Shown here: piece by piece, positions 33,582 through 44,540 of the stretch
Layout: every line of letters begins with the position of its first letter
Numbering within the stretch: position 1 is the stretch's first letter
Assembly: GCA_016630905.1 (NCBI GenBank)
Contig: WBMQ01000011.1
Coordinates: forward strand, 310,001 to 374,000
Reading direction: 5' to 3'
Length of the DNA: 64,000 nucleotides
Source: Capillidium heterosporum
Lineage: Eukaryota > Entomophthoromycota > Entomophthoromycetes > Entomophthorales > Capillidiaceae
Translations under genes and position numbers: made by a program
The notes under the pieces: model-generated
The model's database searches: none
What the model was told of the DNA's origin: nothing
Seen by the model: the letters and a program-made list of their open reading frames with translations, nothing else

Positions 33582-34073
33582 ATGCAATTCAAACTCACCT
33601 CTGTCCTTTCCATCTTCGCCATCGCCTTGACCGCTTGCCAGGCTGCAACCGACAAGATTGATGCCAAAGTTGAGTCAGTAGCTACCACTGAACAGCTTTC
33701 CAAAGTCTCCAATCTTGAATCGGCTGCTGATGCCTTCAGCTCCTTCGATCCTCGTACCTTTGGAGTCCGAGATGGCTTAGTCGGTGATGTATTCAATGGT
33801 ATCTTAGGCCAGTGTAGTGGTGGTCGCTGCAACAACTTCCAGTACTACGGACCCCAGTACGGTGGCTACTACTCCATTTACTACCCCTACAGCTACTACC
33901 AGTACAATTGGGATGGTTCTTACACCGTCTACTTGTACAACTTCAACGGCTACGGGTACTCCAACATCATCGCCATCACTTGCTACAACAATAACTTTAT
34001 TTTCTCCCCCTACAACCAAGGATACCTCTACCGTGTTCCCCAAAACTCCCGCTGTATCGTCCGTTACATCTAA
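33582..34073 (+). CDS. Protein B, copy 3
   Basis: A 163-residue paralogue with about nine substitutions against copies 1 and 2, including VES-VATTEQLSKVSNLE in the linker and GQCSGGRC, SNIIAITC and NNFIFSPY in the mature domain. The signal peptide, the four cysteines and the Tyr-rich core are unchanged. It is outside the inverted repeat and therefore gives an independent estimate of constraint: the mature domain is strongly conserved. The A relic at 34560 follows on the same strand, reproducing the B-then-A order. Confidence 0.8.
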   Translation: MQFKLTSVLSIFAIALTACQAATDKIDAKVESVATTEQLSKVSNLESAADAFSSFDPRTFGVRDGLVGDVFNGILGQCSGGRCNNFQYYGPQYGGYYSIYYPYSYYQYNWDGSYTVYLYNFNGYGYSNIIAITCYNNNFIFSPYNQGYLYRVPQNSRCIVRYI

Positions 34074-34559
34074 AACTTTGATTTGGATCGTAGACTTAGA
34101 TATAAAGAACTATTTATTGAAATATTATGGAAATTAATTTTTTAATATAATTAAGTGGTTAAAATATATAACTTAAATGTCAGTTATATAATGTAGCAAT
34201 AGTCTGGTTGGGCTTTTTATCTAGTAGATAAATAATACAACAAGGCTTTACTAACCTACTAACCATTATTACTTTTAAACTGATATACTGCGAATCAAAG
34301 TACACTGGTAACCTTGTTTTTCTTATATTGAGTTAAAGACAACGGATTATCTTTGTTTACAGTTTCATCTTGTCTTTGACCACTAATCTTATAGGTATCT
34401 TTCTACTGCACTCAGACTTATGTTAGTAGATCTGAAAGAAATATAAATGATTTTCTTTTAGGGGAATCAATAATATGTAAATAGCTCTATAACAATATTT
34501 TTAAAATAGAATAGGTATGAATTTGAAAGCTATGGAGTTCTTTACAATTAAAAAGGAAT

Positions 34560-35716
34560 CCTAGTTTTGGCGATCAATCTCTCCATAGCTACGGTTATTC
34601 TCCTATCCAGTCCAATATCCGGAGCAATCCTATCACTTTCACTTCTTAAACTCGTTTCTTCAATCCTCAGGTGTATAATAAAAAGATATTGAAGCTTCCC
34701 ATCGACACTATAGCTAAAATAATATCAAGTTCGCTTTAAAGCTCTTGAAGCTGACTTGACAGGATATCAGTTGGGATTTTAGATCAAATATTAGATTCAA
34801 TATATTGGAAATAGCTATTAGAGTTTTGGATGAATCTATAGCTGCCATTAATATTCAAAACTCTAAACCGAATGTTCGAGTATGAGGTGATTCAAATTTA
34901 TATAGCTGTCGACAAAAAACATGATAGTATAGCCAAGACGATCCCGTTGGACGAATATTTGAAGGAGATCTATAAGCATATCGACCTACTTAACGGTAAA
35001 ACCTCTATGAAACTATAAAGGTAATAAAGTCTTAGTACTAACTCAATCCTACCTGTTATCAACTGGTAAGTTGAATAACAATAGCAGTACTAAACTTGAT
35101 CCAAGTGAATTCTACTTTCAAATTTACAACTATTAAGCAAAGTCAGATGACTCCACCGTCCTGTACATTTTAGTTACCAGTAAAGGCACCTCATCACAAC
35201 TATTTATTATCAAGGAATGCGTTTATAAAAAGCTTCACTTCAATAACAGCAGTGCCAAGGAAGTTTTGACAATTCAAGCTACTACAGATTCGATTGGATC
35301 AGGGGAAGGCCAGCTCTAAAATACTTAAGGCTGATGAAACTAAAGTGAACATACTTGTCATTTAAATGCGTTTGAAGCACAAGGAAATCGAAAAGCATTT
35401 ATCAAACTGAGTTGCAGAACCTACAATGATTGATGTTGAGATAGCAGCAGCCTTTTCTTTCAAACAGAATTTCGATGATTTAGTCAAAGTTACACACAAG
35501 TTCAGAGAAAATGCTAGGCTCCCAGTATGAGCTACCCTCCAACTTTACAAAGTGACTAGTAACGATGAAGTAGATGAAGAGGTAATGAAGGCTATCTATA
35601 ATAGCATGGGGAAAGTTAGGAAGCAAGGAAAGCCTTACGATCCTTTGGTTACCAATAAGGAGATTCCAAGTAAGATCACCACTTCCAGAACTCCTGAGTT
35701 TTATAAGCCCTTTTAG
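34560..35716 (+). pseudogene. Decayed copy of gene A (A-double-prime)
   Basis: The most degraded A copy. Recognisable pieces in order are IPLDEYLKEIYKHIDL-like sequence near 34940, DPSEFYFQIYNY near 35100-35130, LYILVTSKGTSSQL near 35160-35205, and the C-terminal ATLQLYKVTSNDEVDEEVMK to PEFYKPF with a stop at 35716. Stops and frame changes occur throughout. Its position 487 bases after B copy 3 on the same strand matches the spacing of the intact module (534 bases). Confidence 0.75.
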
Positions 35717-36226
35717 TTTTTGTATTGAAGTAAATGATATATAGTACAAGACTAGTAGGATGGTGACAATTTTATTGCGAATAACAGGGCTATTTATGCA
35801 TGCTGCCATAATGGATCTTAGAGGCTTAGTAGCAAATATATAGGATAAATATGCATGGCAATTTTCAGAGGCTTTGTAAAGGCAAAATACATATCAGCCT
35901 GAATCGCTGATTCTATCATACTTTGTAGACATTTCAATTAAAACTTGCTATATCTTCAAACTTAACAATCAGTTAGTTAGGATCCTACCTACCACTATCC
36001 TCAAATTCATCGCAAATTCTTTGTAAAAATAGGATCATAACAAGCTCAACATAAGTAATGCTAATATTCTGTTGTTATCCTATCTATTTTCAACAACTTC
36101 TATTGTAAAACTTTGTATAGATTTACAAATATTCAATGGAAAGAAATTTTCCGGTTTAGCTTTCAAGTTTTTTGGTTTGAAGCTAAAGTTCGCTTTTTGA
36201 TAAGAGGTAACTTAGAATTTTAAATT
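35717..36226. other. Intergenic region
   Basis: Spacer between the A relic and NAT9. No gene or element recognised. Confidence 0.35.
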
Positions 36227-37178
36227 ATGAAGGTCAACAGAAACACGATACTTGTAAAGTTAGATATACTGTATTACGACTAAATACTTTCAATACGACT
36301 TGTAGGTACACAAGAGGTTAGTTTTAATTCCCTACTTGAAGGAGCATGTAGTCACTTACCACAACTGGATGAAGTCGGAAGAGATTTTAGGTAAATTTGA
36401 TTGACATTATAGTTTGCCTTTTTTTAAATTCATTCATTTACTTGAAGTATTGCTTTGTACCAGAATTTAATTAGTTATTTTGTATTTTTAGAAGCGACCG
36501 CTTCCGAACCTTTGACTTTGGATGAAGAGTACGAGATGCAACAAAGCTGGTCAAACGATGAAGATAGTAAACTTTATTGAAAATTCTTTTGTTTATTTTA
36601 TAGAATTAACCTTTATATTGATGGTACCTACTGATACAAGTAATGAAAAGATATTGGAAGGAAGTAAGTCTTGCTTTTAAAGTTATGCTTTCTTAGATTT
36701 TTATTAGATATAATAGGAGACGTCAATATATTTTTAAATGATATCGATGACAAACGTTGTGGTGAGATAGAGATTATGATAGCAGGTAAAACTTTATATC
36801 TATTGACTCTAGCTCTAATTTATTTACTATAAATAGAGAAAAGATATAGAAACCAAGGGCTAGCTACTTTGGCAGTAAAGATGATGTTCAATTATGGTAC
36901 TTTGACCTATAAAGCGATACTATTGACTAACTTTGGTTTATTTTATAGGCATAGAGAAGCTTGACTTAAACAAGTTCGTCTGTAAGATTGGAAGTAAGAA
37001 TGAATCTTCATTAGCTTTATTCAAGAAGATTGGATTTGAAACGGTCAGTTTCTCTGAGGTATTTCAAGAAGTTACTTTACAACTAAATGTGGATGAAGAT
37101 CGAATTAATGAGTTAAATTTGATCAAAAAGAATGTTGATGCGAAGGATTTGGATAAGATAAAATTAGTGTACGTTTAA
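36227..37178 (+). CDS. NAT9: N-acetyltransferase 9 (GNAT family)
   Basis: Seven exons (36227-36253, 36306-36390, 36492-36566, 36604-36663, 36708-36785, 36837-36896, 36949-37178) with six introns of 34-101 nt join to 205 codons, 204 residues, close to human NAT9 (207). Signature stretches are MKSEEILEATASEPLTLDEE, YEMQQSW and IGDVNIFLND. The acetyl-CoA-binding motif A is GEIEIMIAEKRYRNQGLATLAV (Q/R-x-x-G-x-A/G). FQEVTLQL lies near the end. NAT9 is a GNAT enzyme that in animals has been linked to N-terminal acetylation and microtubule stability. It converges on the Derlin gene with 79 bases between the stop codons. Confidence 0.93.
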
Positions 37179-37257
37179 ATAAAATCAAAATATAACGTCC
37201 TTAAATCTTTTCAAATAGCAAATAGTATCACAAAGCAAGTAATTTACTACTGTAGCA

Positions 37258-38215
37258 TCAATCTCCTAATTTGGAGCCTTTACCCCAGCTATACGTACCA
37301 TCAGGCTGATAGCCTACTGCCGGAGCTTTTACCGAGAACCCATGGCCGGAGCTATATTCCTGAGTTGGTGGCAATAAACGTTCACTATATGTGTAAAAGG
37401 TCAACAAAGTATTTTTTTAAATAAAAGGTACAGTAGACGTGGAGTCTTCAAATAACTTCTGGCCAAGTTAAGATCGCGAATCAAATAATGATAGATAAAC
37501 CCAGAGGCCAAACCTAGAGTCGAAGGGATAGGGATAGAAGCGCTGAATAAAGCCTCGATACCGACGATGACGAAGGGTAGGTACTTGGCCTAAATTACAA
37601 TTAGTTTTGAAAAAATGAGTACTAGCGAACCTTAAATTGGATACCAAAATACAAAGATACCGTCATCTCTTGGTTCTCTCTGGACCATAAAGTTACGATG
37701 GCTAATAGTAAGTTTTGAAACAGATAGGCCTTCTCATAGTACCAAGCTCCAACCTAGGCAATAGCCATTCAAATTAGTTAAATAATTAGAAAAGCATATT
37801 CCTACCAAGCATACTACGGAGGACAGTATCAAAAAGTAAAGGTAATCGGCCTTCCTACCAGCAAAAGTCACCTGTTCCAAACTGGTCGAATATCTGTAAA
37901 TGAAAACAAGGTCGAAGATCAAGTTGAAGCTTATACCGGTTATAAAGAACCCGGTTACTAACTTCCAAATCTAATTGTATAAGAATATTAACACAGTTTC
38001 AATAATAAAAAGCTTACTTGCAAACTATAAATTGCATCTTCAAGAATGAACATAACCCATTCGTAAGGTACAAATTTGAGGTGGCACAGAATACTTAAAC
38101 TTAAAGTTAGGGTCAAGATGGTTCGCGTTATAAGCGGTATGCTGTAGTAGAATAGAACTAGCTCGTTCTTAGGTTTTGGTGGTGCGTTGTTTTGTTGGGT
38201 TCCTTGTCTAACCAT
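37258..38215 (-). CDS. DER1: Derlin-family ER membrane protein (ERAD)
   Basis: Five exons (38215-38018, 37970-37806, 37753-37631, 37589-37432, 37384-37258) join to 257 codons, 256 residues. Rhomboid-like pseudoprotease fold: WKLVTGFFITGISFNLIFDL and FIYRYSTSLEQVTFAGRKAD are diagnostic of Derlins, and YLKTPRLL closes the membrane domain. No catalytic Ser/His pair, as expected. The C-terminal tail ends in YSWGKGSKLGD, an SHP-type box (W/F-x-G-x-G-x-x-L) that recruits Cdc48/p97. Derlins move misfolded proteins out of the ER. The SHP tail places it nearer Derlin-1/Dfm1 than yeast Der1. The third intron uses GTTCGC as donor, slightly unusual; the frame closes exactly with it. Confidence 0.92.
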
Positions 38216-38906
38216 CTTGTAAAGTCTCTCAAAGATGTGTTTTGGGTAGCTGTGGCAAATATGCTTAATAGCCTTGACTAAGTGGCTATCAAACCAATGA
38301 GAAATTGCGATGACATCAAATAATTCTCTTAAATGTAACGAAGCTTAATCTAATTTTTAAAGATTTGTCAAAAAAACTTATATCGCATTTTCAAATATTT
38401 TAAGACGTATAGTACCTTCAAATGAAATTTCCATTCATTATATATACATTAAACATTTTTAAATGAATCGTTATTAAGATTTTAATTATAGAGTGATGTA
38501 TTTCAATTAGTATAGCATCAACTTATTTCTACTAATCCTCCTTTCCTGTGAGCTTTTTGTCGTATATCAAGGAACTTGCAATGTTTAGATAAATAGACAC
38601 GTGCCAGCTTTCTATTGAGATATGCTCTATAATTTTAGGAGCAAGCTTTTAAAGGAAAATACGGTTCTATTTTACAATATGTATAGGTACTGCTTGGAGT
38701 ACAATTTTGCATAATATTTTAATAAAAGTGCTTACCAACAGTATTAAAATAATTACGAAACTATTGATAAAGAACGATAGCATATCATTTTTAGAGCTCT
38801 AAAGTATAGATGTAAATATAGGCCTTTTCTAAGTATGGTTCAATATGAAACAGGACAAAACTTAAATAGAAAACAATGTTTATTGAGAGAATTGGAGAAA
38901 ATGAAA
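38216..38906. other. Intergenic region
   Basis: AT-rich spacer holding the Derlin promoter and the 3' end of the ammonium transporter. Nothing else seen. Confidence 0.35.
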
Positions 38907-40390
38907 CTATTGAAGCACATCAGCACTTTGGGTAGACTTAGGTATAGATTTCGATTCAAGCTCCATATACTTTGAATCATTTTTCATATTACCTGCAATA
39001 GCACGCACCTCATTTAAAGTCGCCATCTCATTGATTGATTTCTCTTTGGTCAGGCCTTTGATGAGGTTATGTGAATTGGTAAACTTGCTAAAGCTGGATT
39101 GAGAGTTGGTCGAGCTGGAGTAAATCTCAATGTTTGGATAAGCGGAGGCTCCTAACTCAGCCAGATCTAAACCTATGTTCTCGGTATCACAGTCAGCTCG
39201 AATCTGTAGGCCAGGGATCTGATTCATGATGTATAAAATTAGGAAGGTGAGCAAACTGGACCATAATGCGGCTGCACAACAGTCAGCTAGTTGGTAGGGA
39301 ACCTGCATCCAGTTGCCATCCAACCAGCCGCCTTGAATGGAAATTTCTGGGTCCAGACCGGCGATGTTCTTTCGAGCAAATATGCCGGTCAGGAGACTTC
39401 CAGTCATGCCACCTACTCCATGGATAGCAAAGACATCTAGGGCGTCGTCACAGTTGGTCCAGCGTTTGGCTTTGACGGCAAGTATGCATACCAGCGAGCC
39501 TAAGGCTCCGAAGATGACACTCGACCACATGTCTACGTACCCTGCTGCCGGTGTAATAGCAACAAGGCCAGCTACAGCTCCACTACAGAAGGCAAGGGCC
39601 GAAAACTTCTTATCGACAAACATGTAGTCGATGAACATCCATGTCAAGCCGCCGGCTGAAGCCGCGATGTTGGTAGATATGCATGCGACCACAGCTCTTG
39701 TGTTGGCAGCTAAAGCCGATCCGCCGTTGAACCCGAACCAGCCAAACCAGAGAAGGGCGGTGCCCAAGATGACATTGGACATGTTGTGTGGCTTAAACTC
39801 CTCACTACCGTGGCCTGTCCTCTTGCCCACCATGAATGAGAAGACCAAGGCTGCGAACCCCGAGGATATGTGTACCGGCTGTGCCTCCAGCGAAATCTAA
39901 AACACCCAGCTTGGCGGCCCATCCGTTGGGGTTCCAAGTCCAGCTGGCTATAAAGTTGTACACGGTCAACGACCAAATCAAAATGAAGATGGAGGCTGGT
40001 AGTATCCTGCCTCGCTCGGCTGCTGCACCTACAGCCAGTGCTGGAGTTATGGCAGGCAAACATGCCTTGGTACAGCATGAACAGCACGTCGGGAATGGCT
40101 TTGGAACCTATACTGGGTTGGTCCAGCACATTGATGAGGAAGGCATTGTCAAAGTTCCCAATGAAGATCGACCCCGTCTTGCTGAAGGTCAGCGAGAATC
40201 CAACAGCAAACCATTCGACACTTACTATGGCCACTGAGAGGCAGCTCAACATGATTAAAGATAAGGCGTTCTTGGATTGGGCCAGGCCAGAGTAGAAGTA
40301 ACCTAGACCGGGGATCATTAGGAAGACCAGAGCGGAAGATATTATTAGCCAAGCGATGTCTCCTTGGTTGTATGTTGGATTTGATTCCAT
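38907..40390 (-). CDS. AMT: Ammonium transporter (AMT/MEP), copy 1, two +1 frame breaks
   Basis: Span of 494 codons plus two bases; 493 residues when two extra bases are ignored. About eleven membrane helices: GYFYSGLAQSKNALSLIMLS, FNASWTW-like region, the family signature DFAGGTPVHISSGFAALVFS and AIHGVGGMTGSLLTGIFA. Imports ammonium through the plasma membrane. Compared base by base with copy 2, there is an extra A at 40054 and an extra C at 39879 (plus-strand letters); either would truncate the protein. The 5' half is otherwise identical to copy 2, and the differences seen towards the 3' end of the core are synonymous. The cytosolic C-terminal tail after about residue 415 has diverged. Selection on the protein argues that both copies were recently functional. 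Confidence 0.88.
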
Positions 40391-40567
40391 AGATAGTTGT
40401 GGATTCTAGGTTACTTTGGAATTGTAATTGAAATAGTATACGTAGTTTAGAACAAGGTAGATAGATGGTTATATTATAGCAAAGGTTTGAATAAAAAGTT
40501 TAAATTTGATTTCTTCTCAACAAAGGCACAGATTCGTTACTTTCAACTTCTAAATAGAAATTAGTAT

Positions 40568-40592
40568 ACTGCCAATTTACCACTTTAAGTAT
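40568..40592 (-). promoter_or_regulatory. Conserved promoter block, AMT copy 1
   Basis: The minus strand contains CTTAAAGTGGTAAATT followed by GGCAGT, about 180-200 bases before the AMT copy 1 start. The same block with one change stands before copy 2. Retention amid diverged flanks suggests a regulatory site. Confidence 0.45.
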
Positions 40593-42779
40593 GTATAACA
40601 AGGAAAGCAGATTTACTAGATGGCGAGAGTTTACAGATTTAGATTGATAAAACTGAAAGATAAACAAATGAATTTTTGAGGCAGATGTACAACTGTGGAA
40701 AAATCAATTTCGTAGAGTGAAGTTAGATGTGCCACTTAGCTCTTTTTATATATTTTTCAATTAGCACCCTCAGCATTGCATCCCAATTGAGGGCTCCACA
40801 TATTTAAGGTTTTAACGGCAGATTGACATTTCAATGACATTTGTAGCTCCATTTGAGTTGATGGGAGCATTATCGGTGGATATTACAACTACTGTTCCGA
40901 CCAGAGTATATATCGCAAGTCACCTTAAGGCAGAAATTTTATAGGTAAAGATCTTTAGGAACGAATTTGATATAAATGAGCGAATTGGAAGCTTTATAAA
41001 TTTAGAACTAGCTCTATAACCCATTCTGTGATCATTTAATCAACCAGCATACAAATTCCAATCTATATAGTTTGTAAAAAGCATAATTCTACAAGCTTTC
41101 GCACTTTTCAAAATATTTGTCCAGTATGTGCCTTTGCTGACTTTATAAGTAGGCCTGCAGTTTGCGATATTTAATTTTGAATAATGTATTGCGGAATTTA
41201 CTTGCTATCAAGCGACCCGCTTTGACGATAAGGATGAAGAGCTACAACATTAACTATAATATGACACAACCTGTTTTATACAAACATTTCTATACATCCG
41301 AATATCATTTATATGCAAAATATGATATAACCCATTATATTAGAGGTACCCTTTCAGCTATTAATACATATCTATAATTATTTCATTAACTTACACAAGC
41401 GGTTGCCTTGGATCCGAATAAAGCTGCAGCATACTGAATGGCACAACGCCTTCTATAAACACATGCTAGTTTTTCTATGCCAACAATTGTTTTATATAAA
41501 AGAATGTATGCTAATTTTAAATGTAAATCGGCACTTCATATGTAAGGCAAACTTTTAAAAGAAACTTTAGTAGTGAATTTAAATTATAAATGGCTTTTAA
41601 AGATACTATCCTGCACAAACTGTAATGGAGCTTTTGATAATTACTCAAGTATACCTACATATGAAAATTAGTTCCCTTCCAAATTACTGATTTCATAGCT
41701 CCAGATTGTTGATAAAGCTATTGGATTAATGGTTCGTACTAGAAAAGGATTGCCATCCTAGAAGTATCAGAAAGCCTTCCATTACAAAAGAATAGTTCTA
41801 AAGTATATCCTTACTTTAGCATTTAGGGGTCGATTGAACTCATTAAACTATAGCTTTAAGCCCACCCACATCCAACATTCCTGCCATCAAAAACCTTTTG
41901 CAACCACTCACTTCGTTCCGGATTAATTTACCACTGACTTATAAACTTCATAGAGCCTGATCATTACTTTGATTTGGAACGTAGTAGCCACAATAAAACC
42001 CTGCCAAACCAAGATAAAATGGCAGGACTTTGAAAGTTGGAAGATCCAAGAAGAGAAGGTAGAAGGGCACCCACCTAAGCAGTTTGAAACCTAACCAACT
42101 AGAATCTAGTTGTTATCATTCTACTTTTAGCCTCTTCCATCCATAACGTTTAGACGTATACTAATGAAACTACGTTTCCGGTAAGTGGAATTAGGTGGAG
42201 GTGATAGATAATCGATGCTGCTTCCTATCACTGCAAGCGATAAGGTTACCTATCTCTAGATCCATCCATCAGCTACTCAATGATGCTGGAGTAAAAGGTC
42301 ATCGTTATGGAGCTTTATAAATATGGATATGATTAGCTAATTAAACTAAATAATAAATGGCATAACCCAATTTAAACTTGAAAGTTTTGATGCAGTTTGA
42401 TTTTTAGTGTAAGCCTTATCTCTGAAACCTCAACTTTTGAAAGTTAGAAGTTAGGTTTGATGTTGCTCATAATAACTTCGGCAACGCCAATCACCAACCC
42501 AAGCAGCTAATAAAAATGCCATTCTATATGTCAGTACGCCGTTGTAAAGAACCTTTGATTTGTACCCTCATATGTAGTAAAATGCAAATTGTGACAAATT
42601 GAAATGTATATAAAACAAGCTAAATTGGACATCGTAGCTTTGTTTTACTAAGTTGAAAATTGATCCCTCCACAGTTATATCTACCTCGAAATTTGTTTAT
42701 TGCCTACCTACGATTTCTACCCATTTCTATCAGTCGATTCTCGTCATTCTTTGGCCTAGCCTAATCATCATTACTATAG

Positions 42780-42804
42780 ATACTTAAAGTGGTAAATTAG
42801 CAGT
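42780..42804 (+). promoter_or_regulatory. Conserved promoter block, AMT copy 2
   Basis: CTTAAAGTGGTAAATT then AGCAGT, about 260-280 bases before the AMT copy 2 start. Counterpart of 40568-40592. Confidence 0.45.
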
Positions 42805-43060
42805 CACACCAGCTTTCAATTTAGGAGTTAGAGATAAGAATCTACATAAGTTGTTGAAAATTAGTTAGGTTCTGGGATAGATCAGCCACTATATAAACTT
42901 AACGGAATAGTGATAACAACTCCATTCAATCCTTTTGCTTATACCTATACGAGTACTAGATTACTCATACCTTCCAAACTTATACGGACATCCAACGATT
43001 TATTAACCTTCCCCAAAGCACTATTACAACTTCAAATTAACCTAGAATCCACAACTATCT

Positions 43061-44540
43061 ATGGAATCAAATCCAACATACAACCAAGGAGACATCGCTT
43101 GGCTAATAATATCTTCCGCTCTGGTCTTCCTAATGATCCCCGGTCTAGGTTACTTCTACTCTGGCCTGGCCCAATCCAAGAACGCCTTATCTTTAATCAT
43201 GTTGAGCTGCCTCTCAGTGGCCATAGTAAGTGTCGAATGGTTTGCTGTTGGATTCTCGCTGACCTTCAGCAAGACGGGGTCGATCTTCATTGGGAACTTT
43301 GACAATGCCTTCCTCATCAATGTGCTGGACCAACCCAGTATAGGTTCCAAAGCCATTCCCGACGTGCTGTTCATGCTGTACCAAGGCATGTTTGCCGCCA
43401 TAACTCCAGCACTGGCTGTAGGTGCAGCAGCCGAGCGAGGCAGGATACTACCAGCCTCCATCTTCATTTTGATTTGGTCGTTGACCGTGTACAACTTTAT
43501 AGCCAGCTGGACTTGGAACCCCAACGGATGGGCCGCCAAGCTGGGTGTTTTAGATTTCGCTGGAGGCACACCGGTACACATATCCTCGGGGTTCGCAGCC
43601 TTGGTCTTCTCATTCATGGTGGGCAAGAGGACAGGCCACGGTAGTGAGGAGTTTAAGCCACACAACATGTCCAATGTCATCTTGGGCACCGCCCTTCTCT
43701 GGTTTGGCTGGTTCGGGTTCAACGGCGGATCGGCTTTAGCTGCCAACACAAGAGCTGTGGTCGCATGCATATCTACCAACATTGCGGCTTCAGCCGGTGG
43801 CTTGACATGGATGTTCATCGACTACATGTTTGTCGATAAGAAGTTTTCGGCTCTTGCCTTCTGTAGTGGAGCTGTAGCTGGCCTTGTTGCTATTACACCG
43901 GCAGCAGGGTACGTAGACATGTGGTCGAGTGTCATCTTCGGAGCCTTAGGCTCGCTGGTATGCATACTTGCCGTCAAAGCCAAACGCTGGACCAACTGTG
44001 ACGACGCCCTAGATGTCTTTGCTATCCATGGAGTAGGTGGCATGACTGGAAGTCTCCTGACCGGCATATTTGCTCGAAAGAACATCGCCGGTCTGGACCC
44101 AGAAATTTCCAGTTCAAGGCGGCTGGTTGGATGGCAACTGGATGCAGGTTCCCTACCAACTAGCTGACTGTTGTGCAGCCGCATTATGGTCCAGTTTGCT
44201 CACCTTCCTAATTTTATACATTATGAATCAGATCCCTGGCCTACAGATTCGAGCTGACTGTGATACCGAGAACATAGGTTTAGATCTGGCTGAGTTAGGG
44301 GCCTCTGCTTATCCCAACATTGAAATAATCACCAACTCATCCAACTCCCAGTCTAGTTTCAACAAGTTTGCCAACTCAAACAACAAAGGTTCCAATGAGA
44401 AATTGGTCGATGGTTTGGTGACTTTGGATGAGATTAGTACTGCGGTAGGTAGCATTGAGGTTGAAGATAGGTTTATTGAGCCTAAATCGAAACCCAATCC
44501 CAAACCGAAATCCATCCAAGGTACCGGCGTGCTTCAATAA
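43061..44540 (+). CDS. AMT: Ammonium transporter (AMT/MEP), copy 2, one +1 frame break
   Basis: Span of 493 codons plus one base; 492 residues when one extra base is ignored. Same membrane core as copy 1, including DFAGGTPVHISSGFAALVFS. Here the reading frame is intact across the two places where copy 1 is broken, but an extra G at 44112 (TTTCCAGTTC against TTTCCATTC in copy 1) shifts the frame after EIS. The next frame resumes with VQGGWLDGNWMQVPYQLADC and runs to the tail. The C-terminal tail (PKSKPNPKPKS) is distinct from that of copy 1. Start at 43061 is preceded by about 25 bases identical to the copy 1 leader. Likely functional or very recently broken. Confidence 0.88.

Larger units (their letters stand above)
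40391..43060. other. Shared upstream region of two divergent ammonium transporter genes
   Basis: A 2.67-kb AT-rich region between the two AMT starts, with no supportable gene. The two promoters are diverged relatives. A 25-base block (minus strand 40592-40568 and plus strand 42780-42804, core CTTAAAGTGGTAAATT then A/G then GCAGT) and a second block with CCACAGTT (about 40690-40700 and 42668-42676) are conserved, with unrelated sequence around them. GATAAG occurs at about 42833, compatible with, but no proof of, GATA-factor nitrogen control. Confidence 0.45.

Noticed and set aside
38907-44540. Treating the inverted AMT pair as a purely artificial fold-back of the assembly
   Set aside because: Promoters, C-terminal tails and third-codon positions differ between the copies in a way that an artefact would not produce; only the single-base insertions look artificial.
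44070-44540. Separate small gene in the 3' part of AMT copy 2
   Set aside because: The frame is the continuation of the transporter after the extra base at 44112; the sequence matches the last helices of copy 1.
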